64,000 nucleotides of DNA from assembly GCF_025698545.1 (NCBI RefSeq), contig NC_068573.1, positions 7,631,001-7,695,000 of the forward strand. The letters run 5' to 3'. The position numbers were made by a program, and so were the translations under genes. The notes beneath the pieces are model-generated. The model saw only the letters and a list, made by a program, of their open reading frames with translations, made no database searches and was not told where the DNA came from. Below, piece by piece: positions 49,490-60,936 of this stretch (its first letter is position 1; every line of letters starts with the position of its first letter). This DNA is from Gossypium raimondii (Eukaryota; Streptophyta; Magnoliopsida; Malvales; Malvaceae).

Positions 49490-49984
49490 TTATCGTAATC
49501 CTCCCCATGCATTTGGGAGCTGGATCTATGTAAGCCTTTCACCATATGCGGAAGCAACACCACCATCTTTTTTGCTAGCTCCCCCCATGTGTTTAGGAGC
49601 AGTGCCACCTTATTACTTTTCGTAAACGTTCCCCTATGCATCCGGGAGCATGGCCACTTTACCACATTTCATAAGCCTCCCCTAAAGCCATCTTATTACT
49701 TTTCGTATGATTCCCCCCATGCGTTTGGGAGCAAGGCCATCTTATTGTCTTCGATAAGCCTTCCTCCATGCAGCTGGGAGTAGGGCCACTTTATTACTTT
49801 CTGTAAGCCTTCTCTTATGCGTCTAGGAGCAAGGCTATCTTATTATTTTTCGTAAGCCTCCACCCATGTGTGTAGGAGCAAGGCCACTTTGCCACATTTT
49901 GTAAGCCTCCCTCCATGCATTTGGGAGTAGGGCCACTTTACCACCTTCCGTAAATGTCCCCCTATGCATCTGGGAGCAAGGCAC
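49490..49984 (+). repeat. Minisatellite A, about 50-bp period, about 9 units
   Basis: Diverged tandem copies of CCCCCATGCATTTGGGAGCA followed by AGGCCA-CTTTATTACTTTTCG-TAAGCCT. Starts of the CCATG core are near 49503, 49580, 49630, 49712, 49764, 49813, 49863, 49913 and 49960. Spacing of the later units is 49-50 bases. Coding is not supported although several frames stay open across it. Confidence 0.85.
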
Positions 49985-49989
49985 TTGGG

Positions 49990-50210
49990 CTCTTCCATAA
50001 ACCCTTCGGGCTCTCAGCGGAGGTGAGGCATATCTTCTACATTCAATCTCCTTCGTGAACCTCTGGGCTCTCGGTGAAGGTGAGTCATATCTTTTACATT
50101 TAGGTCCATCCGTGAATCCTTTGGGCTTTCAGAATAGGTGAGGTGTATCTTCAACATTCAGGCCCCTCCATGAACCTTTCAGGCTCTCTACGAAAGTGAA
50201 GCACATCATC
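49990..50210 (+). repeat. Minisatellite B, about 58-bp period, 4 units
   Basis: GGGCTCTC-type cores at 50008, 50064, 50123 and 50181. Each is followed by a GAAGGTGAGGCATATCTTC-like block and a CATTCAGGCCC-TCC block. The sequence differs from minisatellite A, which it directly follows. Confidence 0.8.
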
Positions 50211-50394
50211 TTCATAAAGATCAAAGTTAAGTTAATGAATAAATTTTATAACTACGAGCATATGCACTTTATTTCTCCAGATCAACCACATTTCCTAACC
50301 ACTTATCCAATATTACTAGTCAAAAACTTAGGCCAAAAGCTATATTCTCTACCATGATTTATAACAATGAATAATCATTCTACTCGCATTTTAA

Positions 50395-50540
50395 ACAAGC
50401 ATTTTGTATTTCTTACGCAACGGATAGTACATATTTCTTACGTTTTATATCGCCAACGGATAGTATGCATTTCTTGCGTTTCATATTACCAACAAATGAG
50501 TCACATCTCTTACATTTTATATTGCCAACGGATGGCTTGA
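50395..50540 (+). repeat. Minisatellite C, about 36-bp period, 4 units
   Basis: CCAACGGATAGT-type cores at about 50418, 50453, 50490 and 50526. They are separated by TTTCTTACGTTTTATAT-like text. Confidence 0.75.
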
Positions 50541-50945
50541 ACTTTATCTATTTTACATTTCTAATAATTGCATCCGCGATATACATACGATACATTCCCA
50601 CTACATAACTCCAGATCCTTCAATTGACAACTACACCACTCGAGTATACATTATACATTCTCGAATTGTCGAGCTAATAGGCATACTACCCGCTAAATCA
50701 TATAGCAAAGTTTATACAAGTCAACTATGAATAGAAATACCATTCATAAACACATTGTTAAAAAGGGTACGCATGGATTTCAAAAGCCTTGCCAGGTATC
50801 GTATATTCTCGGGTTAACTAGCCAATAGACTGTACCCTCCACCCCGCTACTTTGTTTGCAACGACTACCATCAGCGGGGACAACCTGTAGATAGTCTCGA
50901 GGCATAATCACTTTGTAACCTACCTCTTGACTTGAGGGGAACTAT
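50541..50945. other. Unassigned repeat DNA before the copia element
   Basis: No gene seen. The text is moderately GC-balanced, with TCTCGGGTTAACTAGCC near 50807 and CATCAGCGGGGACAAC near 50869. It probably belongs to the same repeat as the three minisatellites, perhaps an LTR of an unidentified element. Confidence 0.3.
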
Positions 50946-51250
50946 TGTTATATCTCTACCTTAATTTGGACCCGTTTGGACCATTTATTGGGCCACCTAG
51001 GGCCCATTAAGTAGCATAACTGGGTAGGAACCCTGTTAGGATTTGATAATCTATTTTTAGGTTGTTTGGATAATAAACCTCGTTTATTTAGGGATAGTTA
51101 TTTGTTTGATTTATTCAAAGTTGTTGAGTCATGGACTCATTTTCTTTCTCTTTTTAGTTGTGATGTATAACTATAAAAAGCCATTTTCTCCTTCAATAAT
51201 TCACATATTCAATTCTTTTCAAAATTCTCTTTACCTTACATTACCTTACA
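50946..51250 (+). repeat. 5' LTR of the truncated copia element
   Basis: 305 bp, from TGTTATATCTCTACC to ACATTACCTTACA. Contains CTATAAAAAG at 51171-51180 as a likely TATA box. It is followed at 51252-51264 by TTGGTATCAAAGC, one base from the usual initiator tRNA-Met primer site TGGTATCAGAGC. Confidence 0.8.
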
Positions 51251-51330
51251 TTTGGTATCAAAGCTTCCTCATGGGACCTGATTAATTTAGAAGCAGCAGC
51301 TTTTTACGTGATATTTTTAGGTGATTGAAG

Positions 51331-54090
51331 ATGGCAACAGAAAGTTCATTTGTGCAGTCTGCTGTTCCAAAATTTGATGGACACTATGACCATTGGGCAA
51401 TGCTCATGGAATTCTTTTTGTAATTAAACGAATATTGGGTCATAGTGGAAAATAGGGTACATGTAGTAGCAGAAGGTAGAGCCCTAAGCAAAGAAGAAAT
51501 AGGTCGATGATCAGAAGCTGAAAGATTTGAAGGCAAAGAACTACCTAGTTCAAGCATCAGATCATTCAATCCTTGAGACAATCCTTAATAAGGATACATC
51601 TAAAAGTATATGAGAATCTATGAAATAGAAATTTCAAGGTGCAACAAGAGTAAAACATGCACATATATAGGCTCTGCGAAAGGAATTTGAGATTCTTGAA
51701 ATGAAGACTGGTGAATCTGTTAATGAATATTTTGCTCGAACCCTAACAATAGTCAACAAGACGAAAACAAATGGTGAGAACAAGACAGATGCTGAAGTGG
51801 TCTCAAAAATTCTGAGATCAATAACTTTCAAGTTTAACTATATTGTGTGTTCCATTGAGAAATCTAAAGATACAAGCATCTTAACTATTGATGAATTACA
51901 GAGCAGTTTGTTGGTGCATGAACAACGTATCAACATGAGTTCTTTAGCTGAATAAGCATAGGCGTTGAAGATTTCTTCTAGCGAACAGTTTGGTTCAAGA
52001 GGTCGAGGCCGAGGTGGTTACAGAGGAAAATAAAGGGGGAGAGGCAGACAGAGTCTTGATAAAGCCACTGTGGAATGCTACAAATGTCACAAATTAGGAC
52101 ATTTTCAATGGGAATGTTTAAGCAAAGAGGCAAACTATGCAGAAACTCAAGAAGAAACACTGTTGATGGCATTTTTAGATACAAAGGATGTTAATAAAGA
52201 GGATGCATGGTTCCTTTATTCGGGATGCAACAATCACATGTGTGGAAAGAAGGAATATTTCGTCAATTATGATAAAAATTATAAAGATACAGTGAAGCTA
52301 GACAACAACACAAGCTTGGCTGTAACAAGAAAAGGGCAATGTAAGATTACTAATGGATGGAATGATGCAGATCATCATAGGAGTTTTTTATGTGCCAGAA
52401 TTGAAGAATAATTTGCTGAGTGTGGGCCAGTTGCGAGAGAAGGGGTTAGTTGTTCTATTTCAACATGATAGATGCAGGGTATATCACTCTAAGAAAGGGT
52501 TAATCATGGATACAAAGATGGCTGCAAATCAAATGTTCAAGCTACATGTTGTTATTGCACTACCTGCTTATTTCAACACAACCATAGAATAAAAGGTTCA
52601 ACAACTCTAGCATTGCAGATATGGGCACTTGAGTTATAAATGTTTGAAAACACTTCAACAGAAGAAGATGGTCAATGGCTTACCAGAACTCAAGTCATCA
52701 TCAGAGCTTTGCAAGGAATGTATGGCGGGAAAGCAACACAAAGCACCATTTCCAAAGAAAAACACTTGAAGGGCGGCGTAAATTCTTCAATTAATTCATT
52801 CTGATATCTATGGGCCAATCAAACTTGCTTCAAATAATGGAAAAAGGTACCTGATTACCTTTATTGATGACTTCAGTAGAAAAACTTGGGTTTATTTTCT
52901 AACAGAAAGAGCAGAGGCTTTTGTTATTTTTTAAAATTTTAAAGTTTGTGTTGAGAAAGAATCAAATTTGGTTATCAAATATTTACGATTTGATTGTGGA
53001 GGAGAATTTACATCACATGAATTCACAAAATTTTGTGATGACAATGGCATTCAAAGACAATTGGCAGCTGCATATACGCCGCAGCAAAATGAAGTAGCGG
53101 AACGCAAGAACAAAACTATTATGAATATGGTACGCAGCATGCTTTTCGCAAAGAAGATTCCAAAAACATTCTGGCTCGAAGTAGTCAATTAGACAATACA
53201 TCGAAGGCCAACTCTTGCTGTCAAAGATCAGACACCAGAAGAAGCATGGAGCGGAGTCAAACCATCAGTTGAGTATTTTTGTGTTTTTGGTTGTATTTCT
53301 CATGTTCATGTGTCTGATTCTAAAAGAACCAAATTAGATAATTAAAGCATGAGGTGCGTTTTATTGGGGGTTAGTAAGGAGTCAAAGCCTTATAGACTTT
53401 ATAATCCAAAATCAAAAAGAAAATGATAATAAGTAAGGATGTTGTGTTCAAAGAAGATAAGGCATGGGATTGGGATGAAAAGTATGAAAACACTGCTGTG
53501 TGTGACTTAGAATGGGGAGATCAGGAAAACGTAATGACTGGAATTAATGAGACTGAAGAGAAAGGCGAATCTGAAGTTGATGCTGACATAGGGAATCCTT
53601 CCTCTGATATTTCAACTGGAGATGATGTTTCTAGTACAGATGAAAAGAGAAACATGGCACCACCGGCTTGGATGAGAGATTATGAGACTAGAGAAGGACT
53701 TTCTGAAAAAGATAATGAAGCTTATTTGATGATGTCTACAGCTGGCGATCCTGTTCAGTTGAAGAAGCTGGTAAAAGTGGAAAATGGATGAGAGAAATAG
53801 ATGCAAAAATGGAATCAATAAAGAAAAATAATACATGGAAATTGATAGAATTACCAAAGGGAGCAAAGAAGGTAGGAGTGAAGTGGGTCTATAAAACCAA
53901 ATTTAAAGAGATTAGAGAGGTGGATAAATACAAGGCTAGATTTGTTATGAAGGGGTATTCACAATGGTATGGAGTAGATTATACTAAAGTATTTGGCCCT
54001 ATTTCTTGTATAGAAACAATTCGACTGGTTGTAGCATTTGTAACTCAAAGAGGTTGGACTATCTACCAACAAGATGTGAAATCAATGTAA
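51331..54090 (+). pseudogene. Copia gag-pol remnant
   Basis: Gag starts at 51331 (MATESSFVQSAVPKFDGH), soon meets a stop, and is readable again at 51701-51955. The zinc knuckle CYKCHKLGHFQWEC is at 52076-52117. The protease core WFLYSGCNNHMCG (near 52208) has Tyr where the catalytic Asp of WFLDSG should be. The integrase has a pre-integrase zinc region (HRYGHLS near 52613, CKEC near 52710), HSDIYGP (near 52797), RFDCGGEF (near 52984) and NEVAERKNKT (near 53088), so the D, D and E positions survive. RT begins NNTWKLIELPKGAKKVGVKW (near 53827) and stops before the catalytic aspartates. Not functional. Confidence 0.9.
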
Positions 54091-54953
54091 GGCGGATATC
54101 TTCGATGGGACAAAGATGCCTGTGATGAAATAAATCTTGTCATTCACTTTGGTTTAGTACTATAGAGTAGTTGAACTCACGTGGGGTTTGGTGACAAAAT
54201 AGATCACCTTTTTAATAGAAGGGCAGGCGTTTGGAGAGATGGGTAGTCATCTTCCTTGGACAATTACCTTTCGATCGTCCGGTTGCCTAAAATAGGAGAT
54301 CTGATTTCCTGGCAACTTTTCAGTTGGTAGCAAGTAGAGTGTATCCATCGGGTGGCCTTCCAACCTACCATGTATCCTTGTTCGTGGAGGGAGGTATAAC
54401 AATATTATTTGCAAATATACTGTAAATTTGAATGATGGATATTAGAATCTGAATTTGCAAAACTAAAAAAGAGTTTATATAATAAATATCTACATTCACT
54501 TTAAATATGTAATTGATAATAGTTAGAATATCTAAAATTAAATGTTATTTAAATATTAATATCCCAATTTAATGAGTAAGTATGATAGCCGATAAGTGTT
54601 TGATGCATTAATAAAGACATTATACCTTTAAAGAGAGAATACAAGTTTAAACTTTGAAAATAATATTACTATGAGACAATCTCAAACCCCGAATATAGAC
54701 AATAAAACGGATAAAGAACATATGTTAAGATATTCAAAAATATTTGAACTAAGGAGATGGATAAAAGTAATCTTTTGGTGGAATGACTTCGCATTACTAA
54801 ATGTCACTGATTATCTTATCTCCGTTACCAAACAGTTAAATTCTCCCTCACTTTATTTTCCTTTTTTTCTTGTCTTTCCGCCTTTTTTTTTCTCTGCAAT
54901 CAAAGCGAGTTGTCAACTCAGTGTCTCAGATCACCGGCGCCGATTTTGAAACC
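54091..54953. other. Copia breakpoint flank and ERA1 upstream region
   Basis: 54091-54400 is unassigned. It ends GGAGGGAGGTATAACA (54396), whose complement TGTTATACCTCCC resembles the copia LTR start, so it may be another LTR edge. 54400-54850 is AT-rich with no reading frame of merit. The last 100 bases are pyrimidine-rich (TTTTCTTGTCTTTCCGCC), as expected for a 5' UTR. No convincing TATA box. Confidence 0.4.
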
Positions 54954-57900
54954 ATGGAATCGTTCAGGAGTTTAACCGTAACTCAGCGGGATCAGATATT
55001 GGTTGAGCAACAAGTCTTCGACATATTCAAAACGTTCTACAACCTGCCTCCGAGTTCTCAATCCTTCATGTAAATCCCTAAAGCCCTAAAGTTTAGAAAC
55101 TTTTATCTGTTTTGGATTTTATATTCGACTTTTTCTGACAGGTTGGAGCTTCAACGAGAAAATCATGTGGAGTACTTAACGAAAGGATTAACAGGGCTCG
55201 GTCCTTCTTTCTGCGTATTAGATGCCAAGTAGATCACTTTTTTAGCTGTTTTTTTTTAATCAGTACTTCAATTAATTACAATTCAAAATAAAATTGTAAT
55301 TTTTATTGTTTAATTTGCAGTCGTCCTTGGATTTGTTATTGGATACTTCATTCGATTGCTTTACTGGACGAGTTTGTAGATCCTGAATTGGAAGATAATA
55401 CTATTGATTTTCTTAGTCGTTGTCAGGTAGCCAAATTTCTGATATGCATGTGTATATACATATCGATACAACTTGAACATCGTTATAAGTGAAATAATCA
55501 TCTTAGCATTTGCTATTATTATTAATAATTTGGTTTGAAGAATGGTTTTTGTTACTGAGTTACTGAGGATATGGTCTTAAACACGGCATAAAGAGTTGCA
55601 TGGCTGATCTCAATGAATTGGAAAATGCTTTGTATGTTCTGATTATCAGTTAGAAGATTAAAACTAGCATTGCAAGTGGATAAGTTGCATTTATTATGCT
55701 TTTCTATTCCGATATATTACTACAGAGTATTTTCTTGGTTAGTTGTATGGTTGCCTTATATTGGGAGAAATGCATTACTTAAAGAAGTCTTGTGCTTATG
55801 CACATTGATTGATATGCCATGGTGCGTGTGCCCTACTCCATGTTTTACTAGCTTAGATCTTGTGATACAAGCATGAGGAGATAAAACCACACATGCTTCC
55901 AATAGGATTTTTGTTTTTGATTAAAATAAGGTTAGGACTTTATAAGAGATTTACTTTGGATAATATTTGTAATTCAGTCGTATCTCTTAAAGTGTATGAT
56001 TGGTTGAAACATATATTAGGAGTTTAATTTCTTTTAGTTTACTTAGGACTTTGACATATAGATACTTGGTTTGGCCACCATTGTAAGGATGGAGATTTAA
56101 GTTTAAAAAACTTCCATCATAAGCCTTTTTCTTGTCATGGTTGAGTAATTCACCCTATTTTTCTCTCCATTATTCGTGTTATTTATTCCCTAACATGTTA
56201 TCAGGGACAAGTTATCTGTTGTTTGTTACTAGTTATCTAGGAGTGTGGTAGGGAACCTTCTTATTGTTATTGCTAGTCACAAGTTGATTAGAGTTGGTCT
56301 AGAATGAACTATCATTCTTGTTTTTCCATGAAAAAAAATGTTTCGTTTTTCTGATTTGCTAAACTTGGAGATTCAGAGTTTTCTGGGGTCTTGGTTACAT
56401 ATCAACCTGGTGCTCCCAGTTGGTGCTGATGGTGCTCAAGCTCATTGCGCACTGGCTAACTATGTTGCTCTTTTCTTTTTCTGAATGGTTATCTGATACT
56501 TCTTTGTATATTTGTTCTTATTGCTGACAGGGTCCTAATGGTGGTTATGCTGGTGGACCTGGACAGGCAAGTAAAATTTTGGATATGATCATTGTTAAAC
56601 TCTTACCTACTATCTTCTGTATGCTAACGGTAATTATTGGAGATGGCCTATTCTCGAATGATTCTTATTTATATGAAACATTCTATTTTGCTATGTGGGT
56701 ATCCTCTTACCGCCTTTCAAGTTGTATCGCATTTCAATTATATATGAGAGAACTAAATGAATTTAATTTAATTTTCCAGATGCCTCACCTTGCAACAACA
56801 TATGCTGCAGTCAATTCACTTGTTACTTTGGGTGGTGACAAAGCATTCTCATCAATTAATAGGTGGTCAGGTTATGCAATAATTGAATTTGAAGTTTTTA
56901 TTGGAAGCTATTTAACAGAAGTTTGCAATTTCCTTCAGAGAAAAACTATACATGTTTTTGCGGCAAATGAAAGATGCCAGTGGGGGATTCAGGTGTGACA
57001 CATTTCTTCGTCTTTTTTCAAGTTTGAACCCACCTTCTAGTGGATATCATGAAATTTAATTTTGTCTTTGAAGTTGCTTCACTAAGAATGACTTTGTATC
57101 TGGAGGTTAATGTTTGTATCTTTTTCCTTGAAACAAGTATTTTTTAAGCATTTTTAATGATTTCTTTCGCAGAATGCATGATGGTGGAGAAATTGATGTT
57201 CGAGCATGTTATACAGCCATCTCAGTAAGTATGCAGTATGCTGAAAAGTTAATAATATCACTGTTTTGTTTGGAAAACTCCACTAATTATTATAGATCTA
57301 ATGTTTCCTTTGGTTGCATATATATAAATATGTTATTGGTTTTTGTTTTTAAATTATGTACCACTGTTTTCAAGGCTATTCTTTGTGATAAGCCAGCCAT
57401 CTTTTGTTGATCAGGTTGCAAGTCTCCTGAATATTTTGGATGATGAACTTGTTCAAAATGTTGGAAATTACATCTTAAGGTCAGTATCTAGCTTTTACTT
57501 TGCTTTGAGGTAGTTATTTAAGGCAGCTAATCCTTTTTCCTCCTTTTTTGTCCTAAATCCATTTTAGGTTTAGTTGGTTTCCATATCTGTTTTCTACGTT
57601 TTGTTGCTGTTAGTAAGCACATTTATTTGATGTAGCATGCATAAAAATTGCTAAAGCCTCGTCTTAGGTGCTTCAAGGTTGGAACCTCTACTCATATTTC
57701 TCGTTCCCAGGACATCAAGGTGTTTTTATTGTAGTCTTCACTTTCTGTTGTTTCGAATTGTGGTAAACTTGAATGCTTCTCAGGACTGAGTGATGCGCTT
57801 TGGTTAGTATGAATATACTGTTATAACCAAGGAAAGCTCTTAGTGTAGCCAATAGCCATGTAGTCTGTCAGTAGTAGTGTTGGCCACTTTGTTTCATTGA

Positions 57901-59848
57901 CCAGGGTCCATCCCTGGCAGCCTTGAATACCAAAAGGAAAAATGAAGACCCTTAGTGTCCCTATTAGTACATGTTGTCGTTCTGCTTCAATGGCATCAAA
58001 AGACTTAATCTTCGACATATACTTCAAAATAATATTATGCGATGGGTTGGCCTTGGATTGAGTGCATATTCTTATTGATTACTTGAGCTGTGTCTTGATT
58101 CCTATTGTGTCATCCATGTGACTGAAATCGTTTATTGCATCTTTTTGAAGTTGCCAGACTTACGAAGGTGGCATTTCTGGGGAACCTGGTTCTGAAGCTC
58201 ATGGGGGGTATGTTTTACTCTGCTCTCATCTTTGCATGTGTTTCAAATTATAAAATTATTACTTATCCTTGAAATTTGATTGATTGTTTACTTCCTCATC
58301 AATACCATATATGTCGTTTTGGAATTCACAATACTCAATATGAGTCTCCTAAAGTTGTGTTAATTTGTTCATCAGGTACACCTTTTGTGGGTTGGCGACA
58401 ATGATTTTAATCAATGAGGTCGATCGTCTGGATCTGTCTAGCTTAACTGTAAGACCGTATCATTTCACTTCTTTAAGTTTGTTAGCTTTCTTCGTACTAA
58501 CTATGATAGCATTCTCTTGTGAGTATATTAATAATAAACATGTACTTTGAGTTCTATAGGATTGGGTTGTTTTCCGACAAGGAGTGGAGGGGGGATTTCA
58601 GGGCAGAACTAATAAACTGGTTGACGGTTGTTACTCATTCTGGCAGGTGATTTTTTATTTTTTATCATCTTATTCATGTTTTTATTGAGTTGAAATGAAA
58701 TATAACCAAGGAAAGTGATCAGGGAGGAATTTTTGCATTACTAAAAAGATTAAATTCTACTAAAGGAGTAAAACCAATACCATTGGGAGATGGAGAAGGT
58801 AGTGGTGAAGAAAGTCCGCAAACCACCGCTTCATCAGATGCAGCTGGAGAAGAAGGTTTGAATGAGGATTTATCTCTGGGTGGCAGTCATTCTGAGATTG
58901 GAGGTACGCTGGTTTAGCAGTCCCTGATTCAGTTCTGTTTTCATTTTTTTTTTCTCTCTATAATTCATGAGAGTTGTATTTTAATTTTGCTTTTTGTTTT
59001 CTTGTTTGCAGATCAAAACAATACGTCATCTCAAGTTAATGTTATCGATATTGATCATAATCATAGCAAGGGGCATGCAAATGTGGAACCTCTTTTCAAC
59101 AGCTTGGCCCTGCAGCAATACATTCTTTTATGCTCACAGGTTCAGTATTCAAACATGGTTGACTCAATATGCTTCCTTGTTCTTGGTAAAGTTTGAGATT
59201 TAGTTTTGTACTTAAAAAGGTAAAAAATTAATAGTATATATATTTTTCAATTTAAAAATATAGTCCAAAACACAATATTTTCGGTCAAAATTTGCTTATA
59301 CACTTACTGAGTTCATAAGGGTTTACTTTTGAGTTTGGTATGATTACATGGGTGTGTTGATAAAAATTTTGATGGAAAATACTTACCATGTTAATGATTG
59401 GATCGGAATTTTTAAATCGAAAAGTAATTTTTTTTTTTTAAAAATTTTAACTACAGGGACTAAATATCATATTTCATTCAAGTAGGACTGGGCCTGGCTG
59501 CGTATTTTAAATTTTTTTAATTTGTCAAAACTTATCTCCGAATCAAATTAGACTTCAATATTTGTTGTTCAAATGAGCTGATATCTTTCATACCTCCTGT
59601 TTCGGAATCAGGAGCTGAATGGTGGACTGAGAGACAAACCTGGTAAGTCTAGAGACCATTATCATACATGTTACTGTTTAAGCGGCCTTTCTGTGTGTCA
59701 ACGTAGCTGGTTGGAAGACGAAGATTCTCCACCCTTGCCTCGTGCTGTATTAGGTCCGTATTCAAATCTTCTGGAACCCATTCACCCCCTATATAATGTT
59801 GTATTAGATCGTTACCGGGGAGCACACGAGTTTTTTACCAAGTCGTAA
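54954..59848 (+). CDS. ERA1: Protein farnesyltransferase beta subunit
   Basis: Fourteen exons join in frame: 54954-55069, 55142-55228, 55321-55426, 56531-56566, 56780-56862, 56939-56992, 57173-57224, 57415-57479, 58151-58207, 58376-58448, 58560-58646, 58723-58903, 59012-59139 and 59612-59848. They give 453 aa. The beta subunit pairs with the alpha subunit in the cytosol and transfers farnesyl from farnesyl diphosphate to CaaX-protein cysteines. The alpha-alpha barrel repeats are visible as GPNGGYAGGPGQ, DASGGFR, YEGGISGEPGSEAHGG and GVEGGFQGR. The zinc ligands are kept: Asp265 and Cys267 in VDGCYSFW, and His393 in DHYHTCYCLSG. Residues about 290-370 are an acidic Ser/Gly/Asn-rich insertion typical of plant FTB. 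In Arabidopsis, loss (era1/wiggum) gives ABA hypersensitivity and enlarged meristems. Intron 4 uses a GC donor; the others are GT-AG. Confidence 0.96.
56531..56566 (+). other. ERA1 micro-exon 4 (36 bp) with GC donor
   Basis: Encodes the 12 residues GPNGGYAGGPGQ, which are required by the farnesyltransferase fold. The acceptor is GCTGACAG; the donor is CAG followed by GCAAGT at 56567, a GC-AG intron with otherwise consensus context. The next GT (56571) would break the frame. Confidence 0.9.
59205..59611. other. AT-rich insertion-like stretch in ERA1 intron 13
   Basis: Contains AACTACAGGGACTAAATATC near 59450, text of the kind seen in dispersed LTR/MITE repeats of this genome. No clear termini, no gene. 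Confidence 0.3.
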
Positions 59849-60164
59849 GCAGGTCTTTGGACTTCCGAGATTTGCGGGTTCAGAATGTATGATAGATCCT
59901 GATTGACAATTAAGTTATGAATATATAAAAGAAACATGTATAATTATGGTTTTTTTTTTCTATTGAAATCAATAATCTCTCTTGTCAAGACGATATTGAT
60001 AAGTCGATGGATGCTTTACTAAAATCTCAGAAATCAAAGAGGTTTGGTGAATTCGAGAAGGGATTCAGGTCCATTGCATGGATGGAATGTAATAGTATTG
60101 ATTTATATAGATGTAGACTTTGTTTAGAATGATATGAAAAGCTCAGATTAGATTGGGATTATGG
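59849..60164 (+). other. ERA1 3' untranslated region and flank
   Basis: Follows the ERA1 stop. It ends before the target duplication of the Mutator-like element. The poly(A) site is not determinable; AATATATAAAAGAAAC near 59920 is a candidate region. Confidence 0.4.
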
Positions 60165-60173
60165 TTAGAAATA
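60165..60173 (+). repeat. 9-bp target-site duplication, left copy
   Basis: TTAGAAATA directly before the left inverted repeat; identical to 61491-61499. Confidence 0.9.
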
Positions 60174-60500
60174 GGGTAAACTAAAAAAAATGGTCACTAC
60201 ACTTGTGGTTTTTTTTTGGTTATTGAATTATGAAAAGTTTTATTTTGGTTATTAACGTTATCGATTTATAATGTTTTAGTTATTTGTCTGTTAATGGCCT
60301 TTTGCATCTTTAACGGAGAAGTGGGGTGACACATTAATTTAAGACTTAGTATCTAATTTGATTATGAAAACTTTAATTTGATACTTTTACAAACAATAAT
60401 CCTAAAAAATTATCTAAAAATTTCTACAACTATTAAAAAATCTGAAAATTCATTTTTTTTTTGAAATTACAAAATATTCTTTAAAATTATAATATATAAA
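60174..60500 (+). repeat. Left terminal inverted repeat of the Pack-MULE
   Basis: Inverted match to 61160-61490 with scattered mismatches and small gaps. The poly-T near 60210 corresponds to the poly-A near 61435. Confidence 0.85.
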
Positions 60501-60625
60501 AAAATTAAAAATCATTAAAAAGAAGAAAAAGAAAAATCGCTCCAATAATTTAAGAAATGGAATTTGGTTTGATTTGTTTCACAAATGATGAAGGAATCAT
60601 CCAAGTTCGATCTCGATCCCAAAAA

Positions 60626-60936
60626 CTACCAGATTGGAACGAATGCCTCCCACAGTGCAGCGATGGCGAAAGCAGCTGGTAAAACAAGTTGGCCTCTATA
60701 GAAGATGGAACACAGTGCGCTCTTTTCGTTCAATGGAGAAGATGTTGAACACCGACTGCTAGCTTCATGCCACCGTAGCAGAATCCTTTGCCGCTAATGA
60801 AATAGTAATCGAGTCCACATCCCTTCCAGTTCCAGCTGTCCAGTTGTGAAGAGGATGATCAGCACTGCATGACTCGTCGTAGTCTGTCTTGTTCACCTCT
60901 ACCACATTCTGGTCTGGTTCCGATCGTATACAAAAA
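60626..60936 (-). pseudogene. Captured phytocyanin (early nodulin-like/lamin-like) gene fragment
   Basis: On the minus strand after a plausible acceptor (CCAG ending at 60937) the text reads FVYDR. After a frame change it reads DQNVVEVNKTDYDESCSADH then PLHNWTAGTGRDV. After a second frame change it reads YYFISGKGFCYGGMKLAV. Near the end, VLPAAFAIAALWEAFVPIW is followed by a stop (60626-60628). This is the C-terminal half of a plant phytocyanin-domain protein including its hydrophobic (GPI-signal-like) tail. Bases between GRDV and YYF (normally PLNVT-like) are deleted. Functional copies are secreted, plasma-membrane-anchored proteins. The signal peptide exon is missing. At least two frameshifts make it non-functional. 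Confidence 0.8.

Larger units (their letters stand above)
50946..54090 (+). mobile_element. Ty1/copia retrotransposon, 5' part only
   Basis: 5' LTR, primer site, gag, zinc knuckle, protease, integrase and the first third of reverse transcriptase in copia order, all plus strand. Many stops and frame changes. It is cut after TIYQQDVKSM at about 54087, so the rest of RT, RNase H and the 3' LTR are absent. Plant copia elements run to about 5 kb; this keeps about 3.1 kb. Confidence 0.85.

Noticed and set aside
49490..49984. CRISPR-like array of regular repeats
   Set aside because: Units are diverged throughout with no conserved-repeat/unique-spacer alternation, in a plant nuclear context; it is a minisatellite.
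57821..58027. 68-codon minus-strand frame in ERA1 intron 8
   Set aside because: Lies wholly in an intron on the other strand and shows no recognisable family; could be a buried repeat but is not supported as a gene.
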